In this document: positions 42,001 through 60,000 of the stretch, in pieces
Position numbering within the stretch: position 1 is the first letter of the stretch
Layout of the letters: the number at the start of each line of letters is the position of its first letter
Assembly (NCBI GenBank): GCA_903813345.2
Contig: CAIIXF020000005.1
Coordinates: forward strand, 2,482,001-2,542,000
Source: Owenia fusiformis
Taxonomy: Eukaryota; Annelida; Polychaeta; Sabellida; Oweniidae
Length of the DNA stretch: 60,000 nucleotides
Reading direction: 5' to 3'
Notes under the pieces: model-generated
The model's database searches: none
What the model was told of the DNA's origin: nothing
What the model saw: the letters and a program-made list of their open reading frames with translations, nothing else
Translations under genes and position numbers: made by a program

Positions 42001-43541
42001 ATATATAAATCTATGAGATATTTTACATTGATATGACCCTTTAACATCCATTGATCAGAAATATAAACATAACTTTACACAAAAAGGTTATGTATGTACA
42101 TGTTACAAGCAAGTTTATACACAAGACCCTTTAATCAATGGCCATTATACATAAGCCTGACATTCATAGCTTTCCGAATAGACATTTTAAACATTCTCCC
42201 TTTAAAAAACCAAGTCCCTTTAAAAGCAATTTAGAATCATTGAATTATGGTTTACTTTTTTAAATGTTGTTTGAGAAAAAGCTATGTATTCTTTAGATGT
42301 CTTTGACCTGTAAATGCGAGAAATAGGATAAGCAATGAAAAATATGTTTCTGGCTTGAAATGTTCAAAAGGAGATAACACAACTAATAGCAAACACAATT
42401 TGATAAATGTTAAAAGCTGATACAATCATAACATTCAATAATGTTATAATCTAAGATAATAGAATAATGTCTACAGATCTAATAATCTTAAGATATAAAC
42501 TAATGAAAAAATTTCATGACAAATTATTTCTCTTAGGAACTACGACTCTCATCCAAATATTTGTGTCTTTGCTACAGTGCACCGGAGAACATTTCAGTTA
42601 CTCAACGACCATCAATTTATAAAGATGGGGATTGTTTTGTCAAAGACATTGATTTTGTGTTAAATTACCAGCCCTATGATTACTTAGTTGATGCAAGATT
42701 CTAGCCTTAGAATAGCTATTGATCCCGCTGGAATAAAATTCTTCTCAAGAATCAGGTTTTTCTCATCTGTTTATACGCTTCTCAAACATCAAGAATCATC
42801 GTATTGATCGCCAAAGAGCATGAAAGACAGCTATTGAATATAAAACGTGTGATGAACATCCTGAAAAACAACACCAATCAGTAAAATCGATTGTAATCTC
42901 AAACTAGTTGTTAATTCATTTATTATGGGATAGAGTTATTGTTCATTGCAGGTAAGCCGGGAGCCCCAGGTTCAAAGCCTGTGAGGGGGGTACCAGGAAT
43001 ACCTGGCGACCCTGGCCATCTGGTGGTGAGTTTCCTGAACCTCCGTACACATCAGTGGTCCGTGTGCCAAGCTCCAAACCCAAGTGGACAGTTTAGATTT
43101 ATAATGCAGCACATGCTGGTCGACCTGAGTAAAGGTACAATATCTGTAAAACCGGAGACGGAGAATATCGGCCAGTGCTTGTGTCTGGCATTCTCTGTGG
43201 CCGTACTTCAAGTTCTGTGCCAGCCACGACCACCCCCACAACCTGACGAACTTGGTTCCTCCCAGCCTTCAACATTGAGGCCCCCCAGTCAGCATAAACG
43301 GATCGATGTAGATGGCCTCCCATTGGTCATCGCAGCAGGTTACCATTATGACACCCCATGTAATAGTTATATAAAGAATAATTTGGCTGTTGGCGATTGC
43401 TACGATGCTGAGGGTCACGTTGGAGGTGACCCGGGGGCATGTGGGGGATGTGGAGGGTGTGGAGGATGTGGGGGTTGTGGGGGATGTGGAGGATGCGGAA
43501 GTTGTGGAGGCTGTGGTGGATGCGGGGGATGTGGGGGATGA
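31546..43541 (+). CDS. Glycine-rich domain-containing (GRDP/DUF1399) protein, four coding exons
   Basis: The coding exons are 31546-33068, 40597-40747, 41482-41611 and 42952-43541. The splice phases agree at every junction and give 797 residues. The first exon carries the GRDP-like domain with its two WHxH signatures, DIQWVWHVH (W84, H85, H87) and DFDLIWHSH (W234, H235, H237), the hallmark of DUF1399. The C-terminal third has a short collagen-like GKPGAPG...GIPGDPG run and ends in a GGC tail. The start is chosen as the first ATG after the acceptor at 31534, giving MATMNGG. Plant members are linked to stress and development; the animal role is not established, and no enzymatic function can be read here. 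The gene converges with NOL9. Confidence 0.88.
33787..33866 (+). mobile_element. 80-bp MITE with perfect 9-bp target duplication, copy 3
   Basis: It is the same element as at 532 and 5821 (TACCCTTTGCATTCGTTCGA...CTCTGCACGCAGGGTA), flanked by GTCATCAAT on both sides (33778-33786, 33867-33875). This independent insertion proves the element borders. The interior AAAGAGAGCTTCGTCTTCGT is slightly longer than in the tRNA-cluster copies. Confidence 0.88.
36232..36350. repeat. Nested palindrome cassette in GRDP intron 1
   Basis: The outer arms are GGGTTATGCACTGGGAGG + TTTTGGATAC and the complement of GTTATGCACTGTCGGTTTGG. Inner arms GGGAATATCCCGAGGGATAT and ATATCCCAAGGGATATTCC surround ACAATAGATGTATTGT. 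It matches the organisation of the cassette at 19940-20105. Confidence 0.8.
36351..36695. repeat. Inverted repeat enclosing a GCGGGA palindrome
   Basis: TGTATCTCATACTTGTGGGT + GGGTTTAGGGTAGATATAAC at the left recurs inverted at 36645-36690 (GATATCTACCCCAAACCCAC...GTATGAGATACA). Between them, GGAGCGGGATGGATATATTA pairs with AATATATCCTGCCCGCTCC (36544-36622). Confidence 0.75.
37386..37958 (-). mobile_element. Deleted mariner-like element
   Basis: The inverted ends CAGGGTGGTGAAAAAGTGGA (left) and TTTTTTTGACCACCCTG (right) are flanked by TA (37384-37385, 37959-37960). Similarity between the arms reaches some 170 bp. On the - strand, about 37570-37740 reads LWGYGRDRVYENDLRTIVNL followed by KSEIICFIQAIPAEECIRLI, the C-terminal end of a mariner-type transposase. 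The catalytic part is missing. Confidence 0.75.
38500..39325 (+). repeat. Degenerate ~20-bp minisatellite (TTACTCAACCATACATCA)
   Basis: Diverged units contain GGTTACTCAACCATACAT, CATTACTCAACAATA and related forms; an ~80-bp triplicated block including GACATTTTTCAACCATGGGC lies at 38555-38800. It passes directly into the 46-bp array, with which it shares TTACTCAACCAT. Confidence 0.8.
39326..40596 (+). repeat. 46-bp minisatellite, each unit carrying a copy of the GRDP splice acceptor
   Basis: The unit is CTCAACCATGTAGTACTCAA + GGGCATACTTGCTATGTTTC + AGGCTC. The AG of ...TTGCTATGTTTCAG recurs in exact 46-bp register at 39371, 39417, 39463, 39509, 39555, 39601, 39647 and from 40044 to 40596 (13 sites); the last is the real acceptor of GRDP exon 2. 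One transposon (39674-40018) interrupts the array: its 345 bp plus a 6-bp duplication plus one unit account exactly for the 397-bp gap. Confidence 0.93.
39674..40018. mobile_element. hAT-like MITE with 6-bp target duplication, copy 2
   Basis: The ends CAGGGCTGTCAACTTGGGAC and GGGACAGTTGACAGGCCTG match copy 1 at 25148. TCAAGG flanks both sides (39668-39673, 40019-40024). It lacks the G-run and TACGCGGG portion of copy 1. Removing it with one duplication restores the 46-bp register of the host array. Confidence 0.9.
40597..40747 (+). CDS. GRDP exon 2 (residues 508-558)
   Basis: The acceptor CTATGTTTCAG/G and donor CACAG/GTACGT give 151 nt that complete the split codon 508 and read LLNHAHELQFTCRIIHSIPL, MMSSVQVYHRDK, MVAVSHLISTDQIPLSAQ. 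The first four codons (TTACTCAACCAT) are the same sequence as the minisatellite unit upstream, so the array abuts or invaded the exon start. Confidence 0.85.
40980..41370 (+). repeat. 17-bp minisatellite (TACCTCATACCTCACAC) in GRDP intron 2
   Basis: About 20 units of 17 bp, nearly identical in the first half and degenerate from 41205 on. It fills over half of the 734-bp intron between exons 2 and 3. Long open frames over it (HTSHYLIPHTTSYLTLP repeat) are a by-product. Confidence 0.9.
41482..41611 (+). CDS. GRDP exon 3 (residues 559-602)
   Basis: The acceptor TTACACATATAG/G is followed by VKTPEACLTIEPSVGERALL and IKDNLGDWGVAVGKWEGVRRGVP. The donor is GTGTCCCAG/GTAAAGCAG. A second GTAAAG nine bases downstream (41621) is also in phase and would add three residues, so a tandem donor is possible. 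Confidence 0.85.
41622..42951 (+). other. GRDP intron 3
   Basis: AT-rich intron without further exons. Three copies of a ~28-bp GCTGTATTTCAAATATAAAT repeat lie at about 41866-41938. Confidence 0.6.
42952..43541 (+). CDS. GRDP exon 4, C-terminal part and stop
   Basis: The acceptor GTTCATTGCAG/G completes a split glycine codon. The exon reads KPGAPGSKPVRGVPGIPGDP, then LNLRTHQWSVCQAPNPSGQF, LCLAFSVAVLQVLCQ, a proline-rich linker, IDVDGLPLVIAAGYHYDTPC, and a tail of about 34 residues made of GGC triplets ending in TGA. The tail DNA is a GGN-GGN-TGY repeat and so prone to length change. Such glycine-rich tails give the family its name; the cysteine at every third position is notable. Confidence 0.9.
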
Positions 43542-44111
43542 ATGTTTTGTACAGTTAAGTCTCACATTAACTGTCATATGTCACGTTACATGTACTTTTA
43601 CCTCTTAAGTAGCATCTTGTTTCTGTGCAAGATTTCAGTTACTATTTTTCAACTGACACATCTGTATTAAGAGAAATGAACTTGGTGTGTGTAATGTAAT
43701 TAAACCAAACTTAGGTAGCAACACAATAGAATTAATTGTTTTTTTTAAGAATACCCAGCTGTAACAAAGAGGAGTGCATTATTTTTCTATTGTTTTTTAA
43801 GAATGTACACTTGGCATTAGCTTTCCAAAACCAGTGTGGCACAAAAGATGATTGACCGGCTCATGCAGTGCACTAAGGCTTAGCTAATTATATCCTATTC
43901 ACTCTTTCAATAGTTGAATAGTTAACACAAAAGAAACAAACTTAAAACTATACATGCTCTGTTAAATGCAGTGCACTGAAGCTGAACTACACCCCCTCAC
44001 TTCTCAATACACTTACCTCATAGTCAATACAAAAGAAATAAATTTTTCCTAAAATTGGATCATGGACCACTTACCTTTGATAATAGTCAGTGCCCATTGT
44101 GTGGTTTAAAT

Positions 44112-44209
44112 TAGATAAACAAATCGTCTTGGGTCTTAGGAAAAATAATGGTCTGGGTGCTACGCCCCTTGGCCATTTTTCTAATCCCCAAGACTCATTG
44201 TTTATCCAT
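44112..44209. repeat. 98-bp imperfect inverted repeat
   Basis: TTAGATAAACAAATCGTCTT + GGGTCTTAGGAAAAATAATG pairs with CATTTTTCTAATCCCCAAGA + CTCATTGTTTATCCA across a short centre containing GGGTGCTACGCCCCTTGG. It is probably a small foldback MITE. Confidence 0.65.
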
Positions 44210-44499
44210 TATAGAATACGGTAGTTACCTATATATTTTTAACATATCATCAGTCATGTCAATTCACTTTGAGATTTTCTCTATCTATAAGTATAATAAT
44301 GTAATAAGTTATTTGTGAAATACTCAGTGACAAGAGACATAATCTGACAAGACGCTTGATGTTTGAACCATTGAGAGATTATTTTGTTCAGATCATGGTC
44401 TATGTCAGGGTTGTCTCTTGTATTCTTATATGTGTACTTATATATGACAATTCTGATGTGCAATCTTTTAACTGACTCAATCATCAAACATAGCTTTAC

Positions 44500-44860
44500 C
44501 ATACTGTTTGTGATATTGCAATACTGTTATCATGGTGTAGTATTACCATGATTAATTTCCATGCTGTTACTAGGTGTGTCCATATATTATGGTGTTACCA
44601 TGTGTTACTGTGTTGCCATTTGTTACTATGGCATTGCCATGCTGTCACTATGGTGTTTCCATTCAGTTACTTTGGTATTGCCATGATGTTAATATACATA
44701 ATACAATGTGCTATTAAGCTACAAGGTGTTTCCATGTATCACTATGGTTACATACCATTTGTTACTTTGGTTTTTCCATGGTATTACCATATTTGGTTAC
44801 TAGGGTAATGCAAACCTGTAGGTGTTCCCATGGTGCAGCTATGGCATTACTAAATGTACA
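44500..44860 (+). repeat. Degenerate TGTTACTATGGTGTTGCCA minisatellite
   Basis: Alternating GTTACTATGG and TTGCCATG blocks of 12-26 bp repeat loosely across this stretch. Confidence 0.65.
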
Positions 44861-46721
44861 TGATTGAAGTCATATTACATGTGATAAGTATGCACAGTCA
44901 AGTGCACAGCTCCAAGGAGTTAATTGTAGCCTAGAGAAATGAAGCAGTATCATAGCCACAATCTGGTTCTATGCATTGGACTGTGTTCTAAAGTTGTAAG
45001 CAAGTGTATATTAGATCACTTGTCAGGAATGGAAGAGATGAAAGGTCTGAAATTGTAAAAAGTCTAGAGACAATTGATTATGTAAATAGATAAATAATAT
45101 TCAATGTCTCAAACACACGAATCCACAGCAGGATGATACTAACAGGATTGTATCATTCAAGATGGTGGACAACATTTGTTCGATATCGACAAACCTTCGA
45201 TTTCAGCTGAACCAAGTTAAATCTGGATTACAAATATTTAGTCATGCAAACTAATAAAGTTTCGATTGTAAACAATTACGGAGAAATTCTCAAATATTTC
45301 TGAAATCTGAGAACACAGCTTAGGAGGATACTGTAACTCAAATTACTTGTACATTGCATTGATGAAACTCACTCAAACAAGAGCATGTATGGGTAGAACA
45401 GATTGCAAATCTCCATTGAATACGTTTCAACACTAATGAATATCATCATCCATTTGAGTCTAAGCTCAATCCAAACACAACTATTCAGTATTCATTGTAT
45501 GTTTGGGACAGAGCTACATGTATACAATGCAATCTAACATGCAATACAATACATATGGTGCAATACAACACAATACAATACAGTGCAATAAAATACTACA
45601 ATAATATCAGATAAAATGCATGTGTGAAAGTCTTTTAACTTTATTAGATTGTGGTGTGATGTCAAATAAAAGAATATTCACAGAGTAATTTAATTCCATG
45701 GCATCACGCAAGAATTCTTTCATAGATCCGTAAAACCATTGATTTCTGTTCCTGCGTCTTAGAGTCAATGTTTAGACAAGAAAATGTTTACGAGAATATG
45801 AGGTTATCTTGACTCCATCTAATAAAGTTAATGTTTTCAGCAGTTTTTATTATCAAATTATATTGTCGTATTGACAATTGGGGTGATGCCTTAATTTCTT
45901 TAAGTTAATAAAACTGATTGACGTTTTATTTGCTTGTAAATGCTATGGTTCAATATGGTAGATTTACCATTTCAAATACATAACATGCATTGTTCTGTTA
46001 CATGGTATCCTTATTTCAAGTCAATGTTAAATACACATTTCAATGTTAGTTATTGGCCCAGGACTCAATTCCTCTCACACATTGCAAATTTTTGTAATGT
46101 CACTAGAATGAATGCAATTCATCCCAAAAACTGCAAAGTTTGACCTTTTGACCTGCTTAATCACCTACCATGCTATTCATTATGATACGATTTTGTAGTT
46201 TTTTACTTAACTGCCAACTTGAAATTATGAAATCTATGAGAGGGTTGTCAATTTCACCGAATTTACACTCTGATGTGTAAAAACAGAATACGTATTATTT
46301 TAAATACTGAGTTCTGATTGGCTGGAATTTGATACATCAGGCCTAGCTATTACGTGAATAAAGAGTAATAATTTGAGATAAGATGTTTGAATTGTTCTCT
46401 AATGATCAAAATATGATGTTATATAAAATGTATTTTATATTTTATTGTCACAGTAGTTGACATTACTATTTTAATAATTTACATCCTTCTTTCAATTTGT
46501 CCCTTTTTTACATATTTTGGTGAACAAATTTTATGATAATTTTTGATTTTTTAAAACAAATTATCATGTTTATTGTATATGACAAAATTGCCAGATTTAA
46601 TATTTGAAGGCAATGTTGTCCAGCAGTGACATACATGAAGTTAGTAACTTGTACATATTGGTAATATATAGGTCTATGACTAGTCAATATATTGAGGTCC
46701 TATATCAACAGGTTTTTTTCG

Positions 46722-46947
46722 AGTTCTTTGGAAAATGAACACCTCATCTTGTACTTGTGTTAGTATAAATATTGAATTGAATTTAATTTTACAGTTAAAC
46801 CATCTCATCTTTTCAGTTTCACTATCTATGTTTGTTCAATTTATCCATTTCATTTGACACCAGGTCATTTACTTTTATCGATGACCCTCTTTGGCCGGTA
46901 TACCTTAATACCAAGTACAAGTCCCAATCTCATTTCTCCAAAGAACT
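46722..46947. mobile_element. Possible MITE with AGTTCTTTGG ends
   Basis: AGTTCTTTGGAAAATGA at the left is mirrored by TCATTTCTCCAAAGAACT at the right, with TTGTACTTG also mirrored as CAAGTACAAG inside. No flanking duplication was seen. Confidence 0.4.
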
Positions 46948-47250
46948 AATTTTGACCCATATTCTAACATCCAAAGCTAGTGCAGTATTCAGGAGCTATT
47001 TGTCAGTGTGACCATGAATTTTAAATGTAGCTTATAGAGAAAAGCTAGTATTTTTCTATTGTATATTTGTGAATGTATTCTCTCTTTAGCAGTGCTTTAG
47101 AAATATATTGACATGAGAAACCCTTATATTTGGCCTTTTGTTTCAAGTATATCAGAATTACCCCCCTAATAGAATTTCCATAAATACATTTGTGAAGTGA
47201 AATGCAATTCTGGTCTTGAAAGACGATGAAACAAGTATAGGCACATTACT

Positions 47251-47572
47251 ACTGTATTCATCTTTAATTTGGCGTTTCTTAATTTGGCAATTTTGTGTTT
47301 TTGGGCCTCTATTTAATTTGGGGGTTTTTCAAGTGTCCCCAACATCCTCCTATCTAACCCAATTCAAGATACTCATTGTCAGTATTCTTCATGATCAATT
47401 TCCTCAATATTTCTTGTTGTTTCTATAACTTTTAACTGCCCAGCCATCTTGGTATCTTTCTAATAACTGGGGGACACCAAGCCGAAAACATGTCAAATTC
47501 CCAGGGATTTTGGCAAGTACATGTACTTAATTTAGAGATGTTCTAATTCGCCAAATTAAAGACAAATACTGT
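47251..47572. mobile_element. MITE with ACTGTATTCATCTTTAATTT ends
   Basis: The left ACTGTATTCATCTTTAATTT + GGCG and the complement of the right ACAGTATTTGTCTTTAATTT + GGCG match at 21 of 24 positions. The interior repeats TTAATTTGGC motifs. No transposase was found. Confidence 0.7.
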
Positions 47573-48531
47573 ATATTGTAGTATTATTTATTATTATATG
47601 AATAAATAATCAAAATCATATACAACAAGTTCCAGAGATCATGTCCATGTTACTCCATGATTTCATTGCATTGAGGTTCAAGAGAGCATTTTAATATTAC
47701 ATTTCTATAGCGTAAAACGCTTTCAAAAACATTAGTATTATCGTTTGCAGATGCTCAAGCTGTTAACAAAGCAATTTCAAATCTATATCTAGAAATACAT
47801 GTCTCAAACATTCTGGACTTGACAAAAGTTCAATGAACCAGGAGTCATTTTAATCTCCCTCCCTTTGATAACACAAAACATGAAACAATTTATATCTCAT
47901 TTCATTTATTACTCAATTTAAAAATATTGATTACCATATCAAATATATGCACATTATCGGCTGCATAACAGAATATGAACAATCAATTTATCAGCGGATA
48001 TGACTGCATCCGCAATAAGAGACAAGAACAAGTGGAACTGAAAACAATCACTTCAGCTCCTTCTATAATTTCATGGAACAACAACAATAGTTCAGCATTA
48101 TAAGGATCTTATCTACCCATAATACACAGGCGTTGCAGAAATAGGCAATTTTCTTAGGGTGTTTCTATCATAATTGCCTGTCGCTTGCAGAATTTTTCCG
48201 ATTGTTTCCGTGATAAAATTACAATTTCCAATTATTTGGCTTGCATGTTATTTTCTCTCATTTTGCCTGATGTCAGAAATGCTAATGAAGCCCCTTAATA
48301 AAGATGGTATATGTGGTGTTCTTCAAGGTTAGGTGTACATGAGCTGTACAAAGAAGGTGCATGTATAAATCCAACTTTAGTGACATCTATTTAAAGTGGA
48401 TGTTTCAATTTCTATATTGACTAATTATTCAAAAGTTTAAGGTAAGGAGGAACACTTAAATCGAATTAGAAATGAAGTGTTCATCAGACTTATAATCAAA
48501 ACTGTTGTTATCAACAATATGGAATCCATTA

Positions 48532-57836
<9,305 letters not shown>

Positions 57837-57968
57837 CTTTTATCCTGGAAACAAAACAGTCCAATTACTAGTACAGTAGAGAAACTTTGTAAGTTGTAAG
57901 TTGGAGTAATGTTATAGTTATAAAATACAGTCAAATAATGCATTCACATGCAAAATGTCACCACCTGC
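57837..57968. other. NOL9 5' flank: UTR acceptor and old repeat
   Basis: The UTR exon begins at 57844 on the - strand. At 57950 starts GCAAAATGTCACCACCTGC, the older dispersed repeat that was split by the next element. Confidence 0.6.
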
Positions 57969-58773
57969 CATGGGCGTAGCGCTATTTTTCCAAGTAGTAC
58001 GCCATCACCACAGGAACAAGAGTCAAGAATCAAAAAACAAGTATTTAGGGGGGTAAGGGGGTTCTCCCCAGGAAAATTTTGAAATCTTGGTCGTACAGTG
58101 CTGGTATATATTAATTGATCAGTCGTTTAATTGGCATATTTTCTTGAATTTTAACATTTAATGTTCCAAACTCCCACAAACTGCAGAAAAGTATACCCCA
58201 TAAATCATATTTACCAAAATGAGTGTCTCCAAGGCTTCACACCAGCGTATGTATAATGCATTTGTCACGAGTTTGAGCTGAAATTTTGCCAAAATGGAGT
58301 AGGCTAAGGGTAGTCTCTGCCAGGTTTGTTTATTGTGGTAAGCTTGTAAGTGCTCAGAAGCAAATAATTCATGTGCGCAAAATAATCAAATAATCTGATT
58401 GGTCTAAACTTTGCTGCACATGCGCGCAATGTGTGCCATGTTTTTTCTAGTGATTTCGTTTCGTTTCATGGAGTTTGCGTTTCAGTGTAACTTCCGCAAA
58501 AATGGCGGACCATGGACAGAATTAACAGGTAAAATCACTCCGAAATTTCAAGAGAACTTTTTACCTATAATAGCAAAACTTTTGTTTTATTTGTGCATTC
58601 TATCTATCAGATAAGAGTCTCAGGGGTATGTAGGCAAATTCATTTTGATAGGAGCACTCTGTTTAGTTTGAAAACGCACCCTTAATTATTATATATCAGC
58701 ACTGTATTTGGAGCGATTTTGCAACCATCTGGTACGCCTGTGCGTACGCAGCGTACCGGGCGCTACGCCCATG
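57969..58773. mobile_element. 805-bp TIR element with 5-bp duplication, inside an older repeat
   Basis: The ends CATGGGCGTAGCGC and GCGCTACGCCCATG are perfect inverted repeats flanked by CCTGC (57964-57968, 58774-58778). Joining the flanks recreates CACCTGC-ATTTGTTACAG as found unbroken at 26538-26569, which confirms the insertion. The GGGCGTAGC terminus and short duplication suggest a hAT relative. The interior has ACATGCGCGCAATG and CAAAAATGGCGGACCATGG, resembling NRF1 and YY1 sites of CpG-type promoters. Confidence 0.85.
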
Positions 58774-58790
58774 CCTGCTATTTGTTACAG

Positions 58791-60000
58791 AGGCCATTTG
58801 TTACAGTCTTTAGATTTCTTATTTTTCAGTTTCAACTGCTTGCCTTTGAATCAGTGTAACAGACTGTACGAGCCACATTGGCTAGCCTAAGTAAAAAACA
58901 ATTGTGAACAACTGTCATAACGATGAAAGATTTTGGAAAAAACATCTGCTTCAATTACCTTTTTTGGAAAATTGCCGATATTGTGAAATAGATCTACAAA
59001 ACGTGATAATGGTGAATTTTAGCACCTTATTTTGTCACGTTTTTTTTATTTTGAAAATGTTTAACATGGCCAACTTGATCCAACGTAGACCGAATCGAAC
59101 TCACTAAATAAATTAATCAATTCAATATATTTCCCCTATATATTAATTTCTCTTTATATATATTAATTTTTCTATGAATTTCAATATATATGTATTCATA
59201 ATAACAGTTTTTGTAGAGTTTTTGACATCTTAATAATACATAAACAAATGTTTTCGCCGTTAATATTTCAGTCAAAGTTTTGACATTTTACTTTTGATAC
59301 CGTTGAAAGAGGGCATTGCAGGTTGTGTTGAATATATAGTTTTTAAAATTTATCACTTTTGTGCGTTTATCTTCCTTATTACCTAAGACTGAACATTAAA
59401 CGCTATTGCGGACAACTCTGATTGTATATCACTTCATCAAGATCGTACATTATGATTAATCGGTGAGTATCTACATTCATAAACTAATGTTCCCATTTTT
59501 TTGCCAAATCTGCAATGTGTCACTTAGTCCAACAACATTAGACCTAGCCTGGGCATCGTTTCTTATCTGACATGTCTTATGGCCCCGGCTAGGTCTAACT
59601 TCCATGATGATTTTGCCCTTGTTGCGATCATTTAATCGTTCAGCATGCAGGTTTCGACATGCGGAACTAATTAAACTCCGAAAACATGGTAATATTACAT
59701 AAAGAATGTGATTCAAGCATGCATACATACCTTATAAATACATACACACCATCCCGTACCCCCCTTAGACCATATTGATGCATAATTACGAAAATATTGG
59801 AGACAGGTTTGGAATTTTACGAAAATATCGGTCAGCTCCGGTAACATCGAAATTGCAAATCGTATCAGGAATTAACCGTCATTGCGACACTGCATCAACG
59901 AACAGTAGGTTTGCAATTAATAACGATTTTGTGTGTATACAAGCGCTATATAAATCAATCAAAGATACCTGCTATCCTCAAAAATGGCTATTTTATCCCG
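58791..60000. other. Upstream DNA, first NOL9 exon not located
   Basis: AT-rich, with a TATATATTAATTT-rich stretch at 59130-59200. The NOL9 non-coding first exon and promoter should lie here or beyond; ATAAG/GTATGT on the - strand near 59731 is one possible donor, without further support. Confidence 0.35.
59538..59599. repeat. 62-bp inverted repeat
   Basis: TTAGACCTAGCCTGGGC pairs with GGCCCCGGCTAGGTCTAA over a ~27-base loop. It may be a tiny foldback element. Confidence 0.65.

Larger units (their letters stand above)
43542..48531. other. Intergenic DNA between convergent GRDP and NOL9
   Basis: No coding exon was recognised. An AATAAA at 44037-44042 could serve GRDP polyadenylation. Small elements and repeats in it are listed separately; a CAATACAATA-type low-complexity stretch lies at about 45521-45600. 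Confidence 0.5.

Noticed and set aside
43269-43577. - strand frame rich in Ser/Thr opposite the GRDP tail
   Set aside because: It is the shadow of the GGC coding repeat on the + strand, which belongs to an in-phase gene.
48256-48470. Possible extra NOL9 exon beyond the stop
   Set aside because: The exon at 48639-48532 ends in TAA in phase and no donor precedes it, so this is 3' UTR or intergenic DNA.
59477-59728. 83-codon - strand frame
   Set aside because: It overlaps a 62-bp inverted repeat and shows no recognisable domain.

Overview
The window is eukaryotic nuclear DNA, most likely from a marine invertebrate and probably a lophotrochozoan (mollusc, brachiopod or annelid grade). It is AT-rich and intron-containing. 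It holds two recognisable multi-exon animal genes plus a small nested one, a tRNA cluster with eukaryotic intragenic promoters and T-run terminators, and a large load of transposons, foldback DNA and minisatellites. The lophotrochozoan placement is an inference from repeat style (for example AGCTCAC..GTGAGCTTTT elements and TGACCTTGAC satellites), not a proof.

Layout. 1-6.8 kb: about three tandem copies of a ~0.8 kb unit carrying tRNA-Lys(CTT), an intron-bearing tRNA-Phe(GAA) and tRNA-Val(TAC). The units decay from left to right and are split by a 4.5 kb foldback transposon (854-5347) that itself carries a dead mariner. 6.8-12.9 kb: repeat-rich DNA with several terminal-inverted-repeat (TIR) elements and no clear gene. 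12.9-14.3 kb: a 24-bp minisatellite. 14.6-21.9 kb: a second, larger foldback element with palindrome cassettes in its arms and a TGACCTTGA-rich satellite at its centre. 22.8-31.1 kb: several minisatellites, a small hAT-like element, a perfect-looking hairpin and an N-terminal fragment of a Crypton-like gene. 31.5-43.5 kb: a complete four-exon gene (+ strand) for a glycine-rich-domain (GRDP/DUF1399) protein. Its 7.5 kb first intron ends in a 46-bp minisatellite in which every unit copies the true splice acceptor. 43.5-48.5 kb: intergenic DNA between two convergent genes, with small inverted-repeat elements. 48.5-57.8 kb: the complete ten-exon NOL9 gene (- strand). The largest NOL9 intron contains a nested + strand gene for a small secreted PAN/EGF protein. 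57.8-60 kb: NOL9 upstream DNA with one more TIR element.

How the genes relate: GRDP and NOL9 converge tail to tail, and the PAN/EGF gene is antisense within NOL9. I see no operon-like or pathway link among them; NOL9 is a ribosome-biogenesis RNA kinase, GRDP is of uncertain function, and the nested gene encodes an extracellular protein. The most unusual signals are the amplified splice-acceptor minisatellite, two foldback elements sharing one nuclear-receptor-site-like satellite, the family of nested palindrome cassettes, and the intron-containing tRNA-Phe repeat unit whose insertions can be dated by empty sites in sister copies. Splice junctions given here were read by eye from GT/AG sites and reading phase; all fit in phase, but none is backed by transcripts.
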